From: Mesostigma viride | Lineage: Eukaryota; Streptophyta; Mesostigmatophyceae; Mesostigmatales; Mesostigmataceae | Assembly: GCA_009746045.1 (NCBI GenBank) | Contig: RPFO01000667.1 | Coordinates: 2,588,317 to 2,652,316 of the forward strand | Direction of reading: 5' to 3' | Length of the DNA stretch: 64,000 nucleotides | Shown: one piece after another, positions 23,380 to 33,164 of the stretch | Position numbering within the stretch: position 1 is the stretch's first letter | How the letters are laid out: every line of letters begins with the position of its first letter | Program-made: the position numbers and the translations under genes | The notes under the pieces: generated by a model | What the model saw: the letters and a program-made list of their open reading frames with translations, nothing else | What the model was told of the DNA's origin: nothing | The model's database searches: none

Positions 23380-24720
23380 AGGGGACATCCACACTGCCAA
23401 AGGGGAAACCTACACACCTGGGCTGCAACAAACCTCACTCAGGATCATGCTCTCCCTATTCCTCCACAACCTCAATGCAGGCCAAGACTATGTCTGCAAA
23501 GCCACTGATATTAAAAGGGCCTTCCTCAGGGGGGACCCAGAAAAGGCTGAATCTGTGTGGAAAGGGAAGGTGTACGTGGTAGACACCCCAGCTGTGTGGA
23601 AACCTTACATTGATGAGCCCCACCTTATCATCAACATTGGGGTGGAAGGGCTTGTCAGTGCCCCCAAAATTTTCAGAGACTCAGCAGAGGAAGTATTCAA
23701 AAAGCTCAAGGCCACGTATGATGACCTGGACCCATGCTTTTTTGTTGTACCCACCCCCTCTGGACTGCTGCTCTTTGTGTGGCATGGAGATGACCAACTC
23801 ATTTGTGGGCCTAGAGCTGAGGTGGAAACATTTATTCAGCAGGTCCAGGAATCATATGAGATTGGCAAACAGGTGGAATTGAGCACAACCCCCATCCAGT
23901 TCTGTGGCATCATGTTGCAGCTGCATAGGCAGCCAGATCAGTGGGTCTGCTCTCTCTCCCCTCCTGCAGAATATATCCAAGATTGTCTAGATCTGCTGCA
24001 GGACAACTACCTCCCCTTACACATGTGTGCCACTGTTCAGGGCAAACTGGGGTGGTGGTCAGCCATCTGTGGGGCTCCCTTAGCTGTCATCAGCAGGGTC
24101 ACCCATGATGTTCTAGTCAAGATAAAATGCAGTCACATCAGGAAGTTGGTCAATGACTGTCCCCCCCTCATCCTCCATGGCCTGAATCTGATGGAAGACA
24201 TCCACATCCAATGTGTCATGGACAGCTCCATGGAGAGCAGAACAATCAATCAGATGGGGGCACGGGAATCAGGGCTGTTTTTTCTCACCAACAGGTCAGA
24301 TTACATGTCCCTCACTTCCTGGTACAGCAGGCTAGGCTACACCGCAGAAAACCTGGCAGCAGCAACTCAGCTGAATGTCGTGCTGTGGTGTCTGCTGCAT
24401 TGCATGCTCGTTCCCTGCAGCACATGCTCACCTGGCTACAAACCCAGGCAGGCAGCACATGCAATGTTATCTCACATCTCTACACTGACAGCTTTTCAGT
24501 GATCAGTTTTCTAACCAAGAAATCTGTTTCTGCTGCTGTCCACACTGACTTGGATTGGGTGATCCTCAAACAGGAGGCCACCTATTTTTCCAGCTGGACT
24601 CATGTGGATGATGAGGACAACCCAGCAGACGCTCTAACGAAGCTGCGGGATGCTGCTGGCCAACAGTACCAGCTCCTCTTTCAGAACATGAACCCCTATG
24701 ATATCAGAGTCAGTGTTTGA
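23309..24720 (+). pseudogene. pol: element A reverse transcriptase and RNase H
   Basis: Copia-type RT with TDIKRAFLRGD (first catalytic Asp), GLVSAPKIFRD, DPCFFV, and the catalytic box WHGDDQLI (HGDD, 23783-23794) where copia has YVDD. RNase H follows with CVMDSSMESR; after a frame change near 24350 come LYTDSFSVISFL and HVDDEDNPADALTK, the standard copia C-terminal block, with the stop at 24720. The overlapping frames around 23310-23380 show another shift at the protease/RT linker. Confidence 0.85.
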
Positions 24721-25094
24721 ATAAATGACTGGCCATAGCACAGTACACAACCACCACACCCCCTTACCACAGCGATAGCTGCTGGGCGCCATAAAATTCA
24801 ACACATTCGTTGTGGGGTGTGAGTGCTGGCTAGGTCAGATTTGTATCCATTTGCAGCTTGAGGACACAAGCTTTGTATACACTTACTTAATGTGTGCTCC
24901 AATAACTGGCCAAACCAGCCAGCTGTGTACACCTTATTTAATGTGCAATATAACACCTGGCCAGAACAGCCAGCTGTAACCAACCTGGCTCAACCAGCCA
25001 TGTCTCTTTTGTACCCCTAATCAACTTAAAAACAATAACAATAATGTTGGGGGTGCAGACCTGCATTAAGAAATAAATAATAAAACAATACTGG
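24721..25094 (+). other. 3' non-coding region of element A
   Basis: About 370 bp without a gene. It contains two diverged copies of a 'TTTAATGTGC...CTGGCC...CAGCCAGCTGT' block and one GGGCGCCATAA motif near 24785 that resembles motifs in the 3' regions of X and Y. Confidence 0.6.
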
Positions 25095-25580
25095 AGTTAG
25101 TCTCCATGCTTTGCTGTAGACTAAGTCTCAAAGGCATTGTGAATACAACGTATGAATAAGCCTTGTAAACCTACGTTGGTATGTGAATATAAATACCACG
25201 TGGGCTATGCAGATAGGAATGCTAGTCGAGTCGCATACGTTTCCCTAGATAGGTACTTTGGGTACTGGGGTACGTGACAGATGTCAGTACCCAGCATACG
25301 TAGTGTCCTGTCATTGGACAGTACTAGAGTATCCTAGATATAGGGACCGTACTGCAGCGTGCATTGATCTGTGATCACACGATGCAGTGACTAGACTGCG
25401 ACCTGTCATCGTGCGGCCTCGGGCCAACGGTCTGCACCCAACGGTCACTGGCGGCGCAGCCAGTGAGAGGAACGTTGATAAAGGGTAAACCTATTTTCTA
25501 ATGAACTGAAGCAATTCATTGCTCACAGCATACAGTGTTCTCAAGCAATATATCGCGTCGTTCATTTCTCATTCCTAACT
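25095..25580 (+). repeat. 3' LTR of element A
   Basis: 486 bp copy of 19080-19564, TATA box at 25188-25195. The preceding purine stretch is poor (AAATAATAAAACAATACTGG). Confidence 0.92.
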
Positions 25581-26118
25581 CCAGGCCCCCTTGCCGTCGT
25601 GCTTCTGCTGGCAGCTGCGCAGGTCCTTGACCATCTGCTGAGCATCTGCCTTCTCAGCCTGCTCGTAGGCGGCCCTCAGAGCTGCTTGCAGCCCAGGTTT
25701 GGCGATCGGATCTCTGTTGCGTCGGAGCATCTGCCTGGCGGCGACCACTGTCGGTGCGTGACGGTGGACAGCAAGCTGCCGACGCGGAGGCAAGGTGGGG
25801 AGGGTGCGGGCAGCCAGGCGATACTTGGCGGCGACACCACGGAGGATCACTGAAATATCCCCCGGCGGCGGAATGGCGTGTAACTGCTGTCGGCTGCCCC
25901 CGGCGTCGAATACGGCCAGGAAATCATCCCTATGCGACATAGCGGCCTGCTCTGCTGCTGACATCTTGTCGGCATCCTTCAGCACAATCCGGAGCACTTT
26001 CAGATCTGGCTGAGGTGCCAGCTGTCGCGACGGTTTCACCCCAGGAAACCGCAATCTGATGCGAGCGAGCACGAGACGATGATCAGATTCCACCGTGCTG
26101 ACAGAATCTTGCAGGACG
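25581..26118 (-). pseudogene. LINE ORF2, 5' part (end of endonuclease and linker)
   Basis: This is the upstream half of the LINE interrupted at 19079/25581. It opens with STVESDHRLVLARIR, the SDH motif that closes LINE apurinic-type endonuclease domains, and runs through a helical linker to KHDGKGAW, where the copia LTR begins. After removal of the element and one CCTGG copy (minus strand) the frame continues directly as WFWYKRLG in the other half. The coding stops abruptly near 26118, where another LINE tail starts, so the endonuclease is missing through 5' truncation. Confidence 0.82.
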
Positions 26119-26330
26119 CTTAGGATGTATGATAGGCCATATGCCCCCTCTCAAGGGCTATGTGCTACATATACTCCCAACGGAGTTATGTTACAATTCA
26201 ATTCACCTGCAAGTGGTAGCTAAGGATGTATTAAAACCCATATGCCCCCACTCAGGGCTATGTGTTACATAAGCTCCCAACGGAGATATATGTTGTTAAT
26301 TAATTGTTTAATAAATTCAGACTTATGGCA
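26119..26330 (-). mobile_element. LINE 3' tail fragments
   Basis: Two diverged copies of the 'CATATGCCCC...CAGGGCTATGTG...CTCCCAACGGAG' block, as in 15915-16250, adjoin the truncated LINE ORF2. Interpreted as 3' UTR of another truncated copy. Confidence 0.45.
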
Positions 26331-27985
26331 GATGATAAATGATTAATCATTGTTTGGATACATGCTCACGTGACAAAGTTGCGTGCAAATTCATGATTCA
26401 ATTAATAAATGCTCCCATAAATCCATAAAATCATTCATTAATTAACCCATAGTCCGCTGACCCATTTTTGGCACTTTCATACCCCTGAAAATGAGAAAAA
26501 TCATAACTCACAGGCCACAACTCCGAATACCCCCAACCAAGATGCTAGGAGTATCTACACTTCAAGGGCTTTCAGAATATGCAATAATACCATGGCTTTA
26601 TCAAAGCATTTGGATGATAGCTCTAGTCAAAGTTGGCCAAAAGACGATCTTTTTTCCCCAAGGAAAAGTTTACCCCCCCCTTTTTTCCCAGGGAGGGTAG
26701 GGAACCTCAATACCAACATTGGACAATTTAGTTGGATAGTCCAATGGGGGGTTCCTTGGGTCAGACCACCCGGATAACCCTTTACCCCTATATAACGTGC
26801 TCATATATGTGTGTGGGTTACGCGCGTGAAAACAGCTATCTATGACATGCAACACGATAATGCATTATAGCAAGCTATAAAAGGCTGCCAAAAGTGCTGG
26901 AATACAAACACGTTGCCTACCTGCACTAACGGAATGCCATACTCCATAGAAATGCCATAAACTGGGCACTTTCAGGGCTAATACCACTCTCCACAACAGG
27001 CATGGAAGCTTGCTGAAGTATGCATGGATAAAATCGTCATATATAATGCATGGGAGGCGTATTCCGCTGCAAACAACACGCAAATACGTTGTCGTACATA
27101 GCTCGTTCATGTCCTGCCCGGATTCCGCTGGCCGGGACCACCATATCTCACACATACCGTTGCTCTATGGGCATAGACAGCCATAGCCGCAACATGCATG
27201 CATCCTTTATGATTACCAGGTTGATGTTCCGTTCAAAGATTACCTATAAACATGTCCGCATTCCCAGCAAATGCTGCAGCGGACATCCCGTAGCAAACCT
27301 GGATGCTTGGGCTGGCGCAGACTGCCCGGCCATGAGGAGAAAATCGACATATGACAGGCGATGACTCGTCTGGCACTGGCGACCAAGAAGGCAGTATTTT
27401 CCTACCTGCATTTTCCCAATCCTAAAAATCTGGCCATGCCTGACATACAAAAATCACGCATCATCATTCTGAGCAACATTCTAAACCGTTTCTAGCCGCG
27501 AGACGCAAAATTTCCCTGATAACGGCACGTTGACAGCCATATCTCGCTACGCGCGCGCGCGAGTGAAAATTTCCCGCCAAAGTCACGTGATCATTTCTCA
27601 ATGCACGTTGCATTTACCAGGCTATGGCGAATATACCCCCCAAACCTATGCATCACCTTCGTCCTTAAGTGTTCCCAGACCCACCGGACAACTTCCCTCC
27701 GTCACGGGTGGCGCGGCGCTCCAGGAATTACGTGGTTTATTACGTTAAGTCAAAGTGCATGCGATCACATGCAGTTTTCGGACTATGGGTAATAGACATG
27801 AATCCATAAACGTACCCTTGCATGAAAAAGTCTTATTGTAACCTATACAAACCTACACTAGATGCATTGCCGGCCTCGACAACCTGGAGGCATGGCAAGT
27901 CGATATGGAATGAATGGAAGGGAGATCTCGCACAACAAGGAACAAAACTTGAGTAGTCTATGCAAACCAACATAACCAGTCAATA
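26331..27985. other. non-coding interior of the inverted-repeat element, no gene seen
   Basis: About 1.65 kb with no convincing ORF or repeat family. One hairpin, CATTGGAC...GTCCAATG with outer GGAACC...GGTTCC arms, lies at about 26699-26757. No transposase is found here. Confidence 0.6.
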
Positions 27986-28223
27986 TTAAATTAAAGTAAA
28001 TTAAATTATAACATGCCTCCGTGGGGAGATCATGTAGCACATATTCCATGATGGATGGGGTGGAGGGAGCCGCGTGAACGAACTATCCTAACTCTAAGCT
28101 ATCTAGAAAATCCTAACTACACTACTCATCAAAACGCCTCCACCGCTTGGGGGGAGGGGGCTTGCCCACAGGGTCGGGCGTGTGCGCCTTGACAATCTTC
28201 TGCCACCGCTTCTTGCTCTGCAT
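27986..28223 (-). mobile_element. LINE 3' end fragment
   Basis: A minus-strand scrap (28223-28122) reads MQSKKRWQKIVKAHTPDPVG and ends WRRFDE, aligning with the last 30 residues of the LINE ORF2 at 17161. The following 3' UTR (to 27986) matches 16440-16600, including ATAACATGCCTCCG and GATCATGTAGCACATATTCC. Confidence 0.65.
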
Positions 28224-28564
28224 GGCAGTCCAAAGAGGAGAGAGGGAGTGAAAAACCAGTCAATATAATTACTATTAACTGCACCAACATTGGTTTGCCC
28301 AAACAGGCATCTGCCTCTTGCCACCCATGTAGTAACCCCACCGGCCAAAGACATGTCTGAGTGCCAGATCCTTGCCCACCCCCCGCCCACAACATCAACT
28401 GTCTTACTAGGTGATCTCAACCAATGTCATCAAGCAATAAAAAATAAAATGGTGTTCACCATGGCGTGAGTGTTGCCAAATGGAGGATCATGGCAGGTGT
28501 TTCTTGAATCCATAATGGCCAAATCATAACATAAGTGAGGTGTCTACACAATTTTCTGATCAGA

Positions 28565-28745
28565 CACTCCGCAAAGGTGAAAACCTTTGCGTTCAGTGCC
28601 GGGCCGCGGAAAACGCGGAAAACGCGATCTGCAAATGAATCCGACCGGAATCGAACTGGGGACCTCTCGCACCAATTTTGCTGACTATAGGACGGACGTC
28701 TCCGGTTACCATGGCATCGCCAACTTACACCTACAGTCATCCGCA
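28565..28745 (-). repeat. possible tRNA-derived SINE-like sequence
   Basis: The minus strand has a B-box-like AGTTCGATTCC (about 28650) with partly paired T-arm flanks. A perfect 9 bp stem with a four-base loop, CGCAAAGGT-GAAA-ACCTTTGCG, is at 28570-28591. The A box is poor and no acceptor stem closes, so it is not a tRNA gene. Weak call. Confidence 0.3.
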
Positions 28746-28893
28746 AAAGTTCTCCTGTCCGGGGAGTGATGCAAGCCTTTCGGATTTGGTACTAGATAAA
28801 TCACTCGAGATCTGTGTGTAGGAGTACACACAATATTGATATTGCATCCAACAAAAAATGACAGAATGAGAAAAGCTAGAAATGATCGTGTAG

Positions 28894-31516
28894 ACCGGCA
28901 CCACCATGATGTCTCAGAGCTCAATTAGTCCAAATTTAGCTTAAGTGGACGTCTGTATAAAGTGTGTAAAAGCACCTACCATTCTAAACAGCAGCTTAGT
29001 GGATGGCTACAAATTGGCAATCGAAGCTAACCCGATTTCTCATATTCTCTTCCCCGTGGCTCCCAACAGCCCGTGTGTGCATGTCACTACAATATGGTAG
29101 CCGCCGAGCCCAAACCTGCTTTCTCAACCCTTAGTTTCATAGGGAGGCAAGGAGGACTAACATGACCATGCGCACGACACGCAACCACTCACTTTGTTAG
29201 CCAATCATCCATCCATGCATCCATGCATCCATGCATCCATGCATCCATGCATCCATGCATCCATGCATCCATGCATCCATGCATCCATGCATCCATGCAT
29301 CCATGCATCCATGCATCCATGCATCCATGCATCCATGCATCCATGCATCCATGCATCCATGCATCCATGCATCCATGCATCCATGCATCCATGCATCCAT
29401 GCATCCATGCATCCATCCATCCATCCATCCATCCATCCATCCATCCATCCATCCATCCATCCATCCATCCATCCATCCATCCATCCATCCATCCATCCAT
29501 CCATCCATCCATCCATCCATCCATCCATCCATCCATCCATCCATCCATCCATCCATCCATCCATCCATCCATCCATCCATCCACTCATCAAGCACACGTA
29601 TATTGCGTTACATGGGTGGCAATAAAACAACCTTCAACCCCTATACATGGATTGGGAGGGCATCCAACCTTGTCTCACTGCCTCAAGTGGTCAGGCCACA
29701 ACAATTTCTCTGCATCATGGCGATACCTAACTGCGAGTGCTAAATGATTCTTGGCTTCAATGCGGCAATCAATGTGCTGCCCCTCACAGTTTAGTCCATT
29801 AGCCCTTGCCTAGTTCGTTGCAACACTTATTACACGCTGTCAACACAACAAGACACAGTACATGTCCCATTGGGGAGCCACGGAGTAATGGCATTGCCGC
29901 AGTAAATGCCAAAGTGAATGCTAAATACATCGACCCCTAGTGCAGGAATAATTAATTGGTACTCTTGTGCACATGCATGGCTGCCAAAATGAATTAAAAC
30001 ACGCAGATGGATACTTGTTTACAGAAGTTATACTTTGAATACGTCGTCGTGTAAACCAACGCTCTTCGCCCTAGGCTACATCGTTCACATTAAGCGCATG
30101 TATATGAGTATGAATATGCTACGTGTGCTGTTGCTTCAAACTTGTTCCTATACACAATCACACTGTCACAAAAACTGGCGTTCATCCAATACAGAAAACG
30201 CCCGCCACAAATTCCAAGCAGGATCTGAACGTAGACTTGGCCGTGATGCTGACCATTTCAAGCAACTTTGAATTACTGGCAAGCAATGGCGACCGTAATG
30301 TCAATCACCAGCACGCAGCACCTGCTATAAGAAAAAATCCAGCAACTACTAGCAAAAGTCAGGTGGGTGACAGGTGCGTGGGGTATGCAGTCAAGATCAA
30401 GCAGTGGAAAACATGGGCACAGTAGTGCTTCCCATCCCACGAACAGCCAAAGTCTCCCTAAAAAATGTGTTCTTGATGCACGTTTGATGCACGGGAGCTA
30501 ATCCAAAGATGTTCCCCAAGGAAATACAGGGAGAGCCTGTGGGGAAAACAGGGGGGAAGCTGCATTGCGGATAATGACCCACTGTATATGCTCCCGACCC
30601 GTTGCCGACCGAAAGCAAATGGTAAGAAACTACCTGGACGGTAATGATGTAATGGAAAGACGTAAGAAGCTTTCCCGAACCGACGGAAGGACGACAAAGC
30701 GCAGCGTGTAAGGCAGAGGCAGTTGCGTGTTGCTGAAAATGACGTGACCAAAACGGTTGCCGATCATGAAAAACCGGACCTCCATCCCGTTGCTGACGGA
30801 AACACAGTGTAGAGACGCGGCCTGGCTTGGAAGCAGGACAGTCGATGGAAAAACGTTAGACGAACTTCCCAACCGAAGTACTTACAAAAAAATGCAGCGG
30901 TAGAGACTGCAGCCTGCCTGCAGTGCAGGAACGCCAACCAGAAGCGAAGGGTTCCTGCGAAATAGAAGGAGACAGGCCGGAATACAGAGGGTAAAGTATT
31001 CCTTGGATGACGTTACGACTCGAAGTGGGTAAAAAATGGAAGTGGCCGACTGAAAAGTCGCTGGCATTTCTGCCCTGGATGGAAACGTTGGGTAAGTAAA
31101 TCGACCCGTTAGCAATAAAATGGGAAGAGCGCCCAGACGAAACAACCGCAGCTTACCCAAGCGAGATGAACTCTTTCTTGACAGTCGTCCATGCCAACGT
31201 CGGCCAGCCCGGGCCAGGTAGCTGCCGCAGCCATGCCGCACCAGAATTTGAATTTTGTGCCCGGCAACGTTCCTAAAATGCAGGAATGGCTGGGCCGACG
31301 GCCGACGCGTGGCCCGTGGCCCATGGCCCGTCGCCCGTGTTTTTACGTGCCTGCGCCTGGCCTGCCTTAACGTTGTTACGCCCGCGCACTCCCCAGCCTT
31401 GCGCACGCCAGCCTTGCGCACGCTGCGCCGCGCCCAGCCTTGCGCATTCCCAGCCTTGCGCATCCCAGCCTTGCGCATCGTCTGAAGAAATCAGTGTCTG
31501 ATGTTTACAAAAACTC
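28894..31516 (-). repeat. right terminal inverted repeat (uninterrupted, 2.6 kb)
   Basis: It is the reverse complement of 6589-8697 plus 15604-15914 and lacks the DIRS insertion. This shows that the DIRS element arrived after the inverted repeats were formed or last homogenised. It contains the CCAT/CCATGCAT microsatellite at 29205-29582. No recognisable gene. Confidence 0.88.
29205..29582 (-). repeat. CCATGCAT then CCAT microsatellite in right inverted repeat
   Basis: About 25 CCATGCAT units (to about 29412) then about 42 CCAT units. It is the mirror of the arrays at 8530-8697 and 15004-15602. Confidence 0.97.
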
Positions 31517-31745
31517 CTTCACCATTGACGACGAATTGACCCTGGCGCAGCAACAAAGGCGACGGGAGCTATGGCCGACCTACCTCCAGCTCCGGCCGGC
31601 AGACCAAGGCGGGCCAGCCGGTGTACTGGAAGGGGGCGGCCATCTACGTCGGCCACAAGCCCTGGCACGCGACCCCCTCGACCACCGCGGCCCCAGCGAC
31701 CCCAGAAGCCCCAGCCTAGGGGAATACAGCAGTAGTAGTGTAGAA
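31517..31745 (+). pseudogene. LINE ORF1-like gene, 3' part
   Basis: This continues the gene that stops at 6588. After the duplicated target CTTCACCATT the frame reads FTIDDELTLAQQQRRRELWP, then about 40 residues later changes frame (near 31595) to a stretch containing VYWKGAAIYVGHKPW and stops. Joining the flanks across one copy of the 10 bp duplication restores the FTI-DDEL reading. The sequence has the basic, Gln/Arg-rich character seen near the C-termini of LINE ORF1 proteins. It is certainly a fragment. Confidence 0.55.
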
Positions 31746-32630
31746 TAGATAGACCGTGGCCATGTACATGTACGCCTCCTACAGGCACTATACTAGCTAA
31801 GCCACGCGCTTTATTTAACCATGTACATGCGTGCCGATGATGTGCCACACTCCAGATGATGCCTAGCTTTATTTAGTTACGCTGTGCCCATGCAGAGAGC
31901 TGCTCTCTGCTGAGATGTCACGCTCTAGCTTTTGTATAGCTATGATGATTTTAACACGTATGGCTATTTAAAATAGCGCCTTTAGTGATTGAGAATGAAT
32001 GCGAAAGACCTTTGACTTCCTATGCGTCACAGCGCACGATGGTGGCTTAAGAATACTTGTTACACAATACGAATAAGCTCAAACCCGGAAAACCGGTTTC
32101 GTATATTACAATGTTACCACACAGATTAAAACACTCAATGCGGGAAGACTTACACCCAGTAGGCGAGGGATTCACACTCGAGCCCACAGGAGATTTACAC
32201 TCCAGGATTAAGCGATGGTAAATAATCTGTAGAGCAACGTGGTAAATTACGATACAAGGTTCGGATTGCTGGCATAGCTCGTGCCTTGCCTATTTTGTCC
32301 CTTCGTCCCCGTTGGCGGCTGCGCCTGGCGCTGCCAACCAGGCATGACGTGAGGTCCGCGGGGACGGGCTTCTCGAACCGTCTAGAACACATTAAAGACC
32401 AGTACAGCTAGAGGCCTCTCCTGAAAAACATCCAAATGTCCGTAGGTACCATCATAACGCATGTGCAGTGCCACTTGGCTGTCCCGTAACTCTCGTTCAG
32501 GCGCTAGGTCTGCCTACGGCGCAAAGGCCAAGTTCGTCAGCAAAACTTCTACACTTACTTCCACACGGATTGCCTCGGCTGCCAACTATACTATGGCCTC
32601 GGCACTGGCGCCGGATTACGGTCCACTAGG
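31746..32630. other. non-coding sequence, no gene seen
   Basis: About 0.9 kb downstream of the ORF1-like fragment. No domain or repeat is recognised; it may include 3' sequence of that element. Confidence 0.5.
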
Positions 32631-32639
32631 AAGTCGGCG

Positions 32640-32955
32640 GAAATTCGCACTGAGATTTCTTGAGATTGTCCTGAGTTTTTTTTAGATTTACCTACAAAAA
32701 TCTTGAGAAATCCTGAGATGTCTTGAGAATGTCTTGAGAATGTCTTGAGATTGATCTTGATATTTCGTCTTGAGAAAATCTGGTAAGTGCGCAAGTCTCG
32801 GGTCCTGAGATTTCTGGTGAAAAAAATCTCAAGATTTTCAACCGAAAAACTCAGGTCTTGAGATTTTGACTTTGTAGTGAAAATCTCAGGACAATCTCAG
32901 GACAAAATCTCAGGACAATCTCAGGAAAATCTCAGTACAAAAAAACGAGTAGAAT
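32640..32955. repeat. TCTTGAGA-rich foldback repeat
   Basis: The left half is rich in TTCTTGAGAT and GTCCTGAG, and the right half in AATCTCAGGACA and AATCTCAAGA. The two halves are imperfect reverse complements with the centre near 32800. It looks like a simple-sequence foldback or MITE-like element. No clear target duplication. Confidence 0.6.
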
Positions 32956-33164
32956 CTCAAGAAAATCAAGAACATGCACAGGCGAATTCTCCAGCCATTC
33001 TGGGACAAAAAAATGGTGTTATCAGGGACTGTCAGAAATACAACAATGCAATATGATTACAACAGGGGCATGACTCACAATCAGTGCATTTATTACATTG
33101 ATAAATATTATTTAAAAAATCTTTTATTCATAGGCAAAAAATAAATCACAACAAAAAGAGTATT

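Larger units (their letters stand above)
19080..25580 (+). mobile_element. copia-like LTR retrotransposon A
   Basis: It has two LTRs of 485-486 bp with almost identical sequence, a flanking 5 bp duplication CCAGG (19075-19079 and 25581-25585), and an inner gag - integrase - protease-like - RT - RNase H series on the plus strand. The LTRs begin AGTTAG and end CTAACT. The insertion splits a LINE ORF2. The coding parts have several frame changes, so this copy looks inactive although the LTRs are young. Confidence 0.92.
6589..31516. mobile_element. 24.9 kb element with about 2.6 kb terminal inverted repeats
   Basis: The ends are exact inverted copies starting GAGTTTTTGTAAACATCAGA. The element is flanked by direct copies of CTTCACCATT (6579-6588 and 31517-31526), and the flanks join into one ORF1-like gene. 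Long inverted repeats, a 10 bp duplication and tandem subterminal motifs fit a Foldback or Mutator-like element. No transposase is recognisable: the interior is filled with LINE copies, a copia element and anonymous DNA, and the left inverted repeat carries a DIRS insertion. It is therefore probably non-autonomous. An alternative is two inverted copies of a 2.6 kb transposon moving as a composite. Confidence 0.8.
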
